DNA from: Neonectria sp. B-13
Taxonomy: Eukaryota > Ascomycota > Sordariomycetes > Hypocreales > Nectriaceae
Length of the DNA stretch: 64,000 bases
Reading direction: 5' to 3'
NCBI GenBank assembly: GCA_002682825.1
Contig: NOKP01000003.1
Span: forward strand, 2,790,001 to 2,854,000
In this document: positions 1-10,557 of the stretch, piece by piece
How positions within the stretch are numbered: the stretch's first letter is position 1
How the letters are laid out: the number at the start of each line of letters is the position of its first letter
Program-made: the position numbers and the translations under genes
The notes under the pieces: model-generated
What the model saw: the letters and a program-made list of their open reading frames with translations, nothing else
The model's database searches: none
What the model was told of the DNA's origin: nothing

Positions 1-1514
1 AGGGGAAGCGCGTAGGGAACAGCGCATAGGTCGAGGATGATCCCGGGGTTCAGCGCATTGCCAATGAAGGGCGGACGGGGAAACGTCTTGGAACTGGAAC
101 GCACATACCCATGTACATGGTACGGCCGCTAATGCAGCTACACATACACAAGGTACAAGTTGATCAATTTGGAACAATGCACATCCGCCGAGCTGCCTCG
201 CCGTCGGCTCCCCTTCCGTCTGAGAGGTCATTGTCCACCAGAGACTGGCCACAGTGAAAGCCGATGTTGCGGCAGTGCGAACCCCCTCCCACATTAACGA
301 GCCAATGAGCAAACACGAGCATGCGGCTCTGTCTTAACCCCGTTACTGATTTGTTGCCAACCACGGTTTGAGGCTCTTTGAGGTACCTCACATCTGCGGC
401 TCTGAGCCTGTCCTGATATGCCCGACCGAACTGGTAAAGCCCAGCAGAATTCTTCTCTCACCTGATATCTCCATGATGATCCGAAGGGCTCAGCTCGCGC
501 TCAGCCAATACAGGTCCATCTGCCTGGCCGTCCGCTCTTATTGGATGCCCACATTGTTGCTCTGCCGTTAATGATGCATACCCATGCAAGCTGTGACACT
601 AAACACGAGCAATAGAGACGTAACCAGCCAACCTGCATTATCCATGCATATCGCTCAATTTCGAGTGCTCCTAGCGATGCTGAAAGAGCCTCACACACCG
701 TATGTTGGCGTCACAGTTGCGCCTACGAATGAATACTGGGGTGTGATTGACGAAGCGGCTAGCATGGACATGGGTAGTAGCAGACACCACATTCCTAGGG
801 GCACCATCCAACTCCCCGATGAAGAATGAGGCTCAACTGCAAATTTACTTTTCGTTGGCCGGCAGCCTCGGCTCCCTCTTGAGCACAGACTTCCCCGTGG
901 CTCCATTCCCGGCTCGTGTTTCCCCGTTCGGTGTTTGCTGCTCTCACACCGAGCACTACACCCACACGTCTTCGCAGAGCCGCCTCATCACAACCCACAC
1001 TGCTCAGGGGGGTAGTCAGATTTCGCGACTTTGACGAGGGGTGGGGAAACTCTTGCATTTCGTGGCGCAAGTTTGTCTTCACCGAGTTGATCTCGCGTCT
1101 TTAATAACCCACCAGTACCTGATATACTCTATTGTCCATAACATTCGCTCGTCACTTCTCTTAAACACAAGTCATAACAGTAATAATAATTTCAGTTTTA
1201 GTTAGTGTTGCTTATGGTAGTGTTTAAGTCAATACTAAATTTCAGCGCAGGGCAGTATTTATACTCTCATCCCTGCGTAGCTATAGGGTCTTTAAGTAAG
1301 GATTAGAGAGGAGGAAACCTTCCTCCAATTTACCGTGGTAACTGAAGTGAATGTTGGGATGCGGGAGTGCATGCCAAGGTATTCACTTATACTTAGTACA
1401 CACCACCTTTCTGTTAATCCCTGCTGATGACAGCCGGATGGCCTCCTGCACATGACTCGGCTCGTATGTGACGCTATGCCAGGTACACTGTCAGTCCAAC
1501 GCATGCCCAATCAC
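1..1514. other. intergenic, no gene seen
   Basis: Only short overlapping open frames occur on both strands and none shows a recognisable domain or plausible splice structure. The part from about 1100 to 1300 is AT-rich with many TA-rich words and looks like RIP-affected or otherwise decayed sequence. Confidence 0.5.
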
Positions 1515-3336
1515 CTAGATCTCAATAGCAATCCGCCCAACGCCACGGCTGACACAAGGCAGCATGGCCGTTTCCATCTCTTCCGGGAGCAGAGCCGCAC
1601 CCCGGTGGTCAACAGAGCCGCTCTTGAGTGTTGTCTTGCAGGTCCCGCAGTTGCCCACCTCGCAGCTTGAAGGGACTTCCCCAAACTCCCTTCGAAGCAC
1701 CTCCAGGAGACTCTCCTCCTCTCCTATCTTGACCACCTTGCCGCCTCTGTTGACAACCTCGGCCTCAAATGGCTGGCCCGAGACGTCAGCTGCAAACGCC
1801 TCGAAGTGAACCTCGCCGAGGGGGATGCAGCTTTCCTGGACGGCTTCCTTGGCAGCCTCCATCATTCTGCTGGGTCCACAGACGTAAAGATGGCTGTTCC
1901 AGGGTAACGTCTTGACGATGTTCTTGATGTCCATCCTCTCGCCCTTGGTCTTGTCGTACATGGTGATATTCTCGCCCATGAGCTCCAAGCGATCTCGAAA
2001 TGGTACCTCTTCGCGCGCGGCGTAGTGAAGGTGGTAAGCCCAGTTGATGGAGTGATAGCATTTGATCAGTGCCAGGAAGGCTGTGATCCCTATTCCGCCC
2101 GCGATGAAGATGTGCATGCTCGCAGAACTGGCTGGAACCACATCCGAGGTGATCCTGCCCACCTGTATGATGTCGCCGACCATGGCGGATTTATGTAGGT
2201 ACTGAGAGCCTCCCCGGCTACGGTCGTCGAGAGCAATGCCCAGCTCAAACATGTTGCCAGTATTCGTTTCATCGCTCTTCTCGGCTGCAGAGACCATCGA
2301 GTACGTTCTGAGCAGCCCGTTTGGAAGCTTCAGCTTCACATGTGACCCTGGGGGATACTTCTCGGCCTCTGGGTCTGGCTTGACGGCTTTGAAAACCAAC
2401 GACACGATCCTTGACGTCTCCATTCTGCGGCTGATGATTGCAAAGTCCTTCCACGCATCTTCTCTCTGGCCTCGCCTCCTCGCCTTAGCGACTCTCTTCC
2501 TGAACTGCCCTCTGCTCTCCTCGCCGAGTGCCTCTATTGCGGCAAGCTCTTCGTTCATGGCGAGATTCTCCGTATCGCGGTGGAGGTACTCCTGCACCCG
2601 CTCCACAGTCCACCGGGGCCATTTGCGCTCCACGAGCCTTAGCTCGTCGCCCACGTTGACGATGCCCTCGCGTATCACTCGGTAGTACCACCCCGTGCGG
2701 CTGGTCTGGTAGGTCACGGGTGCGAAGTTCTTGAGCGAGAAGTGGTGATTCAGTTTGAAGCACGGCTGGCGAGGGAGGGACACCTGCAGCAGGACCTGGG
2801 GGCCGACGGAGATGATGTCGCCGATGCACACGTTGCGCTCGTTCATGGAGGCTGTGACGAAGTTCTCGCCGAAGCCACCTGGAACGAATCGGTCTACTCG
2901 CTCTGGATAAGAGGCTTGCCAATCCTGATAATGAGACGAACAGTCTTGTTACTTGTTACTACACGCAAATTGACGACCAGGAGCGATACTCACAACCAAG
3001 AATTGCCTTGTCGGGTCCTCCATGAAACGTCAAGTCATGCTCGTCCCCCTCGAGCCCTAGTTTTGTGAGCCTCATTGGCCCGTCGCAAACGTTTTTGTCA
3101 ATTCCAGACATGATTCCCAACCCAGGCATTTTCTTCATCCTCGAGGTCCGTATTTCCAGCAGCTTGTCTACCCCGAATGGGTGGCAGAGGTCGACAGAAG
3201 CTGGGACGCCCATCTTTAAGTAGGGAGGCGAGACGGTTGATGACGGTGATGAGTTGGAAAATGGGTTTAGGATCAAGTTTGAGATTATGTACCATGTAAA
3301 GGGGATTTTATTGCCGCCGATTTCTCCGTCTCCCAT
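1515..3336 (-). CDS. MOSC domain / ferredoxin reductase fusion protein
   Basis: Two exons: 3336-2994 and 2944-1515, with a 49-bp intron. Splicing gives HGGPDKAILGYCSSHY, the conserved YiiM-type MOSC motif, across the junction. The product is 590 aa from the first ATG, or 549 aa from an in-frame ATG at 3213. The N-terminal MOSC domain contains PGGFGENF and PRQPCFKL, whose Cys is the expected molybdenum-sulfur ligand. A short 3-alpha-type linker follows, then an FAD/NAD(P)H reductase domain (RTYSMVSA, GGIGITAF, YVCGPSRM) and a plant-type 2Fe-2S ferredoxin domain (SSCEVGNCGTC plus a later Cys). Family knowledge links such fusions to electron transfer for molybdenum-dependent reduction of N-hydroxylated or related substrates; the actual substrate is unknown. 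No signal peptide is evident, so a cytosolic location is inferred. The gene is isolated, with no partner genes beside it. Confidence 0.88.
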
Positions 3337-4638
3337 CCGGTCAATCCTTTGAAGCTGATAGGATAATTGCAGGCCAGTCTACAGTGGCCGGAATTTGATT
3401 ACTCCAGTATTTGCTTACGCCCCAGTTCTTCAAATACCCACTTCCCTATTCGTTGTGTTTGTGTCATTGACTCATTTACACGTGCCGACCGAAGATGAGA
3501 TCCCCATCTCGAAGACCACACTGGCCATTGTTCTTCACTTGGTCTGTTGCGATCGTGCGCTGAAGTACTTAAATGAAACCATGGTGCTGGAGAGCCTTGG
3601 CCGGTATCTCAGGGGTTCGGTACAGATGGTCGGCTTGCGCATCTTGTCACCCAGCTGTCTTACGACAGTCCAATTTTGCGTATCCTTAATATAACTGAAG
3701 AGGTTACAGCAGTAGCTTCTCTATTCTACTCGTGAACGGATACTGAGAGCAACTCAAAGTGTGCTAGAGCTTTCGTGGGTCAACTGGCTCGCGAAATACA
3801 AAGTGATCATCACTTCTCCCAGGACTCTAGTATTTTGGGTATCCCTTTTCTAAACTAATAAGTCTTATGCTATTAGGCTAACTCCTCAGTCTTTAGAATA
3901 ACCCCTTAGTCCTAAATGAAACCTATCATCCTTATGCCTTAGTACAAGCCTTAAAGTCTTAAGACTTTATCAACGACAACACACAGTTAGCAACGCCTCG
4001 GGTGACCTGATCGGAGTCGGTCCTGTTCCAGCCACTGAGAGAGCTCTCGCAATCACTCTCTCGTTATTGGTAAGTAGCCCCTGAAGTCTGGCGTGCCGCT
4101 TCCTGGCCACTTAGCATTGGGGTCACTGGCTGCTGTCCTATTGTTTCAATCGTGTGCCAGTGTTCCAAATTTCCAATTCGTTTGATTTCTTTTCCTCCCA
4201 ATCCCTCAAGTAACTGACTGGTTAGGATCCAGATCAGTAACCCTGCCCTACACAATATATAAATATTCTTTCTTGCACCTTGAGACTCCTTTCTTTTCTT
4301 TGCATCATCACATTCAAGACCGGCGCCCCTTCCCACCCCCCAGTTTCGTCTCGTCTCGTCTTGTCTCGTCTCTCCCGGCCGCCTCCCGCCTCCCGCCTCG
4401 CCTCATCGCGTCTCGTCTCCTCTCGCAGCCTCCCGCCTCGCCTCCCGCCCCCTGGCCCTCGCCCTCGCCTTTTGTCTCTGCCTCTGTCTCTGTCTCTGCC
4501 TCTATCTCTGCCTCTGCCTCTATCTCTATCTCTATCTCTATCTCTGTCTCTGTCTCTGTCTCTGCCTCTGCACCCGCACCCGCACCCGTATCCGCACCCG
4601 CCCTCGCCCCGCCCGCCTCCGCCTCCGCCTCCGCCATC
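3337..4638. other. intergenic with AT-rich block and pyrimidine microsatellites
   Basis: No credible gene is seen. Positions 3700-3980 are AT-rich and resemble decayed repeat DNA. From about 4300 the plus strand is a CT-rich leader that runs into the start codon of the zinc-knuckle gene at 4639; its long open frames in several phases encode only Ser/Pro/Ala low-complexity sequence. Confidence 0.5.
4474..4570 (+). repeat. TCTCTG/TCTCTA hexanucleotide microsatellite
   Basis: A run of TCTCTG, CCTCTG and TCTCTA units lies directly upstream of the zinc-knuckle gene, within its presumed 5' leader. It creates artificial open frames on both strands. Confidence 0.85.
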
Positions 4639-5553
4639 ATGCAGTCGCTCGACCAGCTGATGGCTGCTGCCGCGCCGCCTTCGGGCAAACGTCGTGGGGA
4701 TGACCCCCCAGTAAGTTCTCTAATCTCATGATCTTTCTAGGTGATGGTTCTAACTTACTCCTTTAGAAGAAACCAGAGGGGAACCCTAGAAAAAAGGCAC
4801 AGCACGAGGTGCGGTGCCACCACTGCCACAAGTTGGGCCACCGGGCCGTAGAGTGTCCCTCCAAGAAGGAGGAGGAGGCCGCTGCCCTATTCGTGCGGTT
4901 GGGCCAGAACCTGGTCCTCCCAGTAAGTTGATTCCACTCTTCCGGTACCTGATTTATACTGACATTGTCTTTAGCAAGTGGAGGAGGGCTTAGCCGAGAT
5001 CCGTAGGTTCGGATCTCAGCTCGAGCAGGTGACCGAGCGGCTGGACCGCCTCGAGGGGCTGGTCCAGGGCCTGGTCGCCTGGGCCAGAAACCAGGAAGCT
5101 GTCGCCGCCGCCGCCGCCACCATCACCACCACCACTGCCGCCGCCGCCACCACCACCAATGCCGCCGCCGCCGTCGCCCCCCACAAGGCCGAGGAGGAGG
5201 AGGAGGAGGATGAGGATAATGTGGTTGTGAAGAGGGAGGAGTAATGGGTGAGGTTTTTTTGTTCCCTTTTTTTTTGTCCTTTTTTTCTTTTTTGGCATTG
5301 ATACCCAATGTTGCCAGATCCAATTCGGGTAACTGATCTTTTTTTGATGTTATTCTCAAATTCCAACTGCTGTTTCGCCTGCTCAGTCTCTATGACCTTA
5401 TGATACATGTTTTATCAGTGCCTATCCTGATCTACAACCTACAACTTACAACCTGACCTACGACGCAAGCATGGGCCTGCTGATTAGACTGGGCTTCCTT
5501 GTAATACGTATATGTATACACACCAGGGGGCATTGCTTTTCTCTAATGTACAA
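4630..5553 (+). repeat. dispersed zinc-knuckle element, copy 1
   Basis: Sequence matching the minus-strand region 24546-26007 extends from the CT-rich leader through the gene and about 300 bp past its stop. Homology ends near 5553, just after a run reading TTTTCTCTAATGTACAAGAAT. This copy keeps C and G at many sites where the other copies have T and A. Confidence 0.7.
4639..5244 (+). CDS. small CCHC zinc-knuckle protein, intact family member
   Basis: Three exons (4639-4710, 4767-4922, 4975-5244) join in frame to 165 aa; both introns have GTAAGT donors and TTTAG acceptors. Residues about 40-54 hold CHHCHKLGHRAVEC, an exact CX2CX4HX4C zinc knuckle, followed by a Lys/Glu-rich stretch. Exon 3 starts with a predicted coiled coil (QVEEGLAEIRRF and QLEQVTERLDRLEGL), then Ala/Thr low complexity and an acidic tail ending in VVVKREE. 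Zinc knuckles of this type bind single-stranded nucleic acid, so an RNA- or DNA-binding role is inferred. I do not recognise a characterised orthologue. Two degenerate copies lie on the other strand at 24.8-26.0 kb, so this is the surviving copy of a dispersed element. There is no integrase or reverse transcriptase beside it. Confidence 0.6.
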
Positions 5554-5586
5554 GAATAAGTTCGGCTAATAGTACACCTTTAAATT

Positions 5587-7195
5587 CTACACTTCCTTTG
5601 ATATAACTTCCTTCGATATAACCATGACTTCACCATCTTTCGCCTGGTCCATGCTCGTGGTCTCTGGTGCAATGAGTGGCTTACTTCGCATGCCGAAGCG
5701 ACCGCCGGGAGGCTTTCGACCAGTCCACAAAGCCACTGGGACAACCGCAAACAAGCAGGATCCCGCCAGCGAATACATGGCAGCACTCCACCCATGGTCT
5801 TCTAACTGAAGAAAATGAGGAGAGCCTGCGCTCGCCGTCACAGACCCCAGTGAAAACACTGTCATGAACATGCCATACGCCAACCCATAGCCACCCGAGT
5901 TCCGACGAAGCGAAGGATACCGATCCTGCTTTTCCATCAGGGCGTAAACAATCTCTGCCATGACTGGGGTGTTTGCGAAGGACAAGGAAATGCCTGCGCA
6001 GGCCATTAAAATCCACATGATCGCCGGAGCATCGTTTTTAGAAAACATATCGACGGTGGTGAGGCCCAGAAAGGACGGGATGCAGCCCAAGAATCCGCCA
6101 ATGGCGAGCCATTTGCCGCCGTGCCGGTCTGCAAGTCTTCCCGTAAGGATACAGAGCAGGGATGGGCCGTAGAAGGTAAAGAGTAATAGCCCAACCCTCA
6201 GAGACCCCCATCCGTACCGTTCCTCACAGTAAATTGGAACCACAACGTCGATAGATATCCTGAATATTGTTAATAGCTGTCTTGGGATGCTGGAAGGTTA
6301 CTTACAAGATGTGAGATACAGCCCAGGTACCAACCAGTGCTCCGAGTACTCTCCAAGACCTGAAAAGCACAGTGGCATATTCCAGATAGCTGGAATCCTG
6401 GCCCCCGTCGTTGGTCGCCCGTGAGCTTAGAAGCTGCCCCTGTGTTGAATCTTGCTGACCATTGTCCTCGGTCTCTTGGTCCACAGAGGCAGGTTGGAAT
6501 CTTTCTGCGACCCGCCGCTCAATGAGGACGAGTCGCATGGCAACATCCAAGAGAATGAAGCCCATGACCAGAGCATACACTGCATCTTTGCCGTACTTCT
6601 TCAGGACAGACCCGGCAATGGGAGGCGCCGAGGCAAGACCGAAGCAAAGCGAAATGTCGGCATGGGCCAGTACTTGACCGACCTCGTCAATTCCAACAGT
6701 GTCGGCGATCAGCGCAAGGCCTATGCTCCAGACGAAGCCGGCACTCACGCCCTGGAGAAAACGACCCACGAGGAGGACAGTGATGCTCGTCGCAGCCCAA
6801 AGACAGATACAGCCGGCGAGCAGAAACAAGAGGCCCAAGAGGAGTGGTTCTCGACGGTTGCGAGCTTTGTCGGCGAGGAACCCTGCGATAGGGCTGCTAA
6901 TCAGGGAGGCAAGGCTGTAAGTGAGCATCGAGTATCCGGTCCATTTGCCAATCTCGTCATGGCTAACGCCGGCTTGGTCTTCGAGAACGAACGGAAGAAC
7001 AACGACAGTACTACCGTAGAGGAAGATGTCGACGTATATCCCTAGAACAACTGTGGTGATGATGAACCACTTAGAAGACCTCCATCTTAGCAGATGGGGC
7101 TTGCTTCCGGGCTGGTCCCCTCTGCTATAGCCGACAATGAATCGTTTTAACGACTGGGCTGTGGACTGGGTGAAGGATTGACTGGGATTTGACAT
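5587..7195 (-). CDS. MFS transporter (DHA1/VMAT-like)
   Basis: Two exons, 7195-6306 and 6259-5587, separated by a 46-bp intron; the joined frame encodes 520 aa. The N-terminal half has a first membrane segment (FIITTVVLGIYVDIF), then the loop motif GFLADKARNRREPLL, which is the MFS motif A region, and VGRFLQGVSAGFVWSIGLALIADTVG-type sequence typical of drug:H+ antiporter-1 and vesicular amine transporter-like proteins. A long hydrophilic central loop (about residues 235-275) precedes the second six-helix bundle. The C-terminal half repeats the motif as LTGRLADRHGGKW. The predicted location is the plasma or vacuolar membrane and the substrate is unknown. It lies 20 kb from the PKS-NRPS with housekeeping genes between, so I do not place it in that cluster. 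Confidence 0.85.
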
Positions 7196-7837
7196 TGTGA
7201 TGGGGGAAAGGGTTGATTAAGCGCAAAGTGTTCCATTCTATGGTGTTGGATAACTATAAGGAAGGAAGTAAGGAAGAAGAAGGGAGAGAACCTGGTTATG
7301 GATGATTGAGCGCCAGTCTAGATCTTTGGGGAGTCAAATATGGTCATTAAATGCTATTTGTATTTGTTGTGATGCGATGGTATGTGCATTCAGAGGATGA
7401 ACACCACGCAATATGCCTTGAGAGTGACTTTTGAATGCCATGGCTGCAGATGAGAGTTGCAGAGGAGAGAAGTCAATGCTAGCGTTTCAATTTGAGGAGT
7501 ATTGAAGGTTACTCTGGGTAAATTACTCTTCCTATTTGCATATAGTACCAAGCACGCAATCCAATTGACTTTTAAGCCATAAGTATTTGAGAAACCTGGG
7601 GTCTTCTGTGAGTTGCAAATGGTTGGCCGGGGAAAGGAAGCATGATCAAAGTCAGTTGCACAGTGTTAGTACAGTACTGATAATACAGTGTTTCATGTGG
7701 GGCTCGACTTTTTTTCTGTTATCGCCAGACCTTCGAATCTTTTCCCCAGTCCACGACCACCTCGACATCCTCCGTTTGGCTCCCTGCACTCTCCCCGACA
7801 ATCTGTTTGACGTCAAAGCCGTCGAGGACAGCTCATC
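7196..7837. other. divergent promoter region
   Basis: This interval separates the start codons of the minus-strand MFS gene and plus-strand RRP7 gene, so it holds both promoters. It is AT-rich and contains no credible ORF. Confidence 0.5.
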
Positions 7838-8779
7838 ATGGCACCCGTCGAAGACATTGGCGACCAGTTCGCAGTACTCCCAATCAAAATCCCCGGGACG
7901 CCGTCCTACCCAGAGACCGCCATCCATGAAGTTCGCATACGACGGAATGCGCCCAAGATCCCCAGCGCAAACGATTCCCGAAGCTTGTTCTTGAAGAACA
8001 TCCCGGTAGACGGCACCGAGCCTCACTTTCGCGCCGTCTTCGCCGAGCTCGTTGGAGCTGGACGGTTCGAAAGCATTACCTTTGAGGATCAGACAAAGTC
8101 ATCGCTGCCTATTGATCCCGCACACGCCACGAAACTCAATGCACTCGCACGGAAGAGGAAGCGCGAAGAAGTAGAAGCGGAGGAGCGGGCGCGAGAAGAA
8201 GAGGCTGTGCAGCTGCCGCAGATTTGGTCACGACGACTGCAGAGGAGCAGCAGTACCGCGGTTGTGTTACTGGCCGACGAGAAGAGTGTGCAGCAGGTCC
8301 TCAAAGCCATTGCCAAGGTTCACAAAACCAAGAAATATCCCTCGTGGGGCAGTAATCTGGCCGACGAGGTCCCGGCTCTTGGATCGTCATGGGTTGCCTC
8401 ACACTTGCAGATGTCGCGCGTCGATAAGCTCGCCACCCAGAAAGCTGTCCATGCCTTCTTCAACGCATTCAACCGCAAGGAGAAGGAAGCTGCGGAGCTT
8501 TCCAAGCGACTCCGCAACGAGCCTGACGATGACGGCTTCGTGACGGTCGTGCGTGGAGGAAGAGTGGCGCCTGCCAGCCGGAACGATGCCGAGGAGGCGA
8601 AGCGCAAGATGATCGACAGGGACACGAAGAAGAAATCTGAGACGCAGGACTTCTACAGGTTCCAGCTTAGAGAGAGGCGGAAGGCAGAGCAGGCCGCACT
8701 GCTGAGGAGTTTCGAGGAGGACAGGCGGAAGGTCAACGCGATGCGCCAGAAGCGGGGAAAATTCAGGCCGGAGACATGA
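7838..8779 (+). CDS. RRP7: ribosomal RNA-processing protein 7
   Basis: A single exon of 313 aa. The N-terminal part has an RRM-like segment (SRSLFLKNIPVDGTEPHFRAVF) and a central basic/acidic helix. The C-terminal 110 residues carry the diagnostic Rrp7 signature: DGFVTVVRGGR, then a basic helix ending DFYRFQLRERRKAEQAALL and a terminal RQKRGKFRPE. In yeast, Rrp7 acts in the nucleolus with the UTP-C/CURI complex during early 40S subunit assembly, and this assignment rests on that family knowledge. The start at 7838 gives the usual length (about 300 aa) and follows a pyrimidine-rich leader. It is divergent from the MFS gene. Confidence 0.93.
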   Translation: MAPVEDIGDQFAVLPIKIPGTPSYPETAIHEVRIRRNAPKIPSANDSRSLFLKNIPVDGTEPHFRAVFAELVGAGRFESITFEDQTKSSLPIDPAHATKLNALARKRKREEVEAEERAREEEAVQLPQIWSRRLQRSSSTAVVLLADEKSVQQVLKAIAKVHKTKKYPSWGSNLADEVPALGSSWVASHLQMSRVDKLATQKAVHAFFNAFNRKEKEAAELSKRLRNEPDDDGFVTVVRGGRVAPASRNDAEEAKRKMIDRDTKKKSETQDFYRFQLRERRKAEQAALLRSFEEDRRKVNAMRQKRGKFRPET

Positions 8780-10557
8780 AGTCAACCTTGAGGGAAAAGC
8801 AAATACTGCTGTAAGTTCCGATGCTTTCTCCATTTCCACTTCATGATGACGTTGCGGGGCCATCGAAACACCATGGGAGACCCGAGTCTACTTGGGTCTC
8901 CCTGGCTGAGTGCCGAAAACAACCGCTTTAACAAAATCTTCTCAAACTTGTCTGAATATTTACTTTTCGATCAACCATTATGCTGCGATATGGGTCGGAG
9001 CGGATGCTGACTACGAAAACAGATGCCGAGCCATGCAAGAAGCAACTTTCACTTCAACTCTCCAGCCAAGACGCGCGGTTCCCGAAGTCAAACTACTGCG
9101 AGTGATGTCTGTAAAATGTCCGACCCTCCACTATGGCGTCGGCCAAGAGGGCAATTTGTGCGGGGCAATGGCTCCGAGTTGAAACAGGCTGAACCAGATG
9201 ACACCTGTCGCACTGGTTGGTCTGGAACATGCAGTCGCACTATCGATTTCCGCATAGATGGCAGTTGACGGGATGCTGGGGTACCTCGGGTGAAGATATC
9301 TAGCCGCGTCAGCCCTGGATTATAGGGATGGCTGACCAGGGTCACCCAGGCTCCCACGAGGTGTTTCCGATCGTTTTCGATATCTGTGATGAGAATCAGG
9401 TGCCCTTGGTTGGTGCTTGCACGTGGAAGACAGCTCAATTGGTGGCAGATATATAATTGACGTCCCCACGAATAAGTTCCTGGTAGTTATATCCAGATCC
9501 AGATCATGCACCTTTGCTGCGACAGATAAAACGCAATGCCCCATATCTGATCCAGTTCAGTCCCACACCTTCGTGATAAATCGGGATCATGGTCTATAAG
9601 AGATTCGGCATTGACTTGATGATCTGTCGGATTGCACAGCCTATACGACAGACCGACCTGGTCCCTGCTTGCCCGTGATCTTGTCTGCTGCTGTCTGGCA
9701 CTAGCGTCTACATGAGTGAGGCTGTCCATTAATTGCTTTGGACCAAAAAGCGCCCGTAGCAGAATTTTCCTTCCTTTTCCTTCTCGGCTCAACGGGGTGC
9801 CCTAGAAGCCGGGGTTACACGGCTAGAAGAAGTAAGAAGTTGAGACCGGGGTGGAGGCTCTGCTCTGCGTCTCAACAGAGTTGTGTCATCCGCTCCCGGT
9901 CTGAGACTGCAAATTTGCAACAGTATGGGTCAACAGTACGGGTCAATTAACTTCACATGGCCTAGCTACCCGTCTAGCGAAGCAAGTGGATGCCAAGACC
10001 GCGGTCCCGACGGGATGCAGCCGTTGAGTTGCCCCGAGTTATGGGTTCAGGGTCGAAAGCGAAGCGCTACGGAGTGCGGAGTATATGCACCTATCTCGCT
10101 GTCGACCTGTCAACCCAGGCGACGGCCCAAAAGACGGCCACTCATTGTTTCCTTCTCGTACAGCCATGTGGTCCTGCAGCCCAAGGGGGCCTTAGAGGGA
10201 CTGTCGGATGATGCGTTTCTGCTGCAATGCCAGTTGTCGAGACATGTCTTGTCGACGCAATGCTGGCCGCCCGCTTTCGCCCTTGTTGAGTGCGCGCGTT
10301 GGACATGGGGCCATGCTCACTGACAGTAGGCGGTGGACGGTCGGGCGGCCACTTAACAGGTACGTACCTTAGTCATCCCCCATGTCGGATTTGTTTACTT
10401 TCCCCCACGTAGCAACCAGCCTAAACAAAGTACCACGCCTGGCAGCTATATGCGCATCCCACACCACCATCAGCCAGCTCTTCCAAATCTTCAACCGCGT
10501 GCTATCGATGATATGAATGTCCTTGCTTTAGTTGGGTTCTGATTCCTCCAGCTCAGC
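8780..10557. other. intergenic, no gene seen
   Basis: Several open frames of 60-146 codons overlap on both strands between 8910 and 10323 but none has a recognisable domain or consistent splice signals. The last 100 bp is likely the promoter and leader of the ADIP-like gene. Confidence 0.5.

Noticed and set aside
4273..4731. Long plus-strand frames of 126-152 codons before the zinc-knuckle gene
   Set aside because: They are translations of the CT-rich leader and TCTCTG microsatellite in several phases at once; only the part from the ATG at 4639 belongs to a gene.
5587..7195. First MFS gene as the cluster transporter
   Set aside because: It is 20 kb away and separated by RRP7, ADIP-like, TMEM19-like and glutamine synthetase genes.
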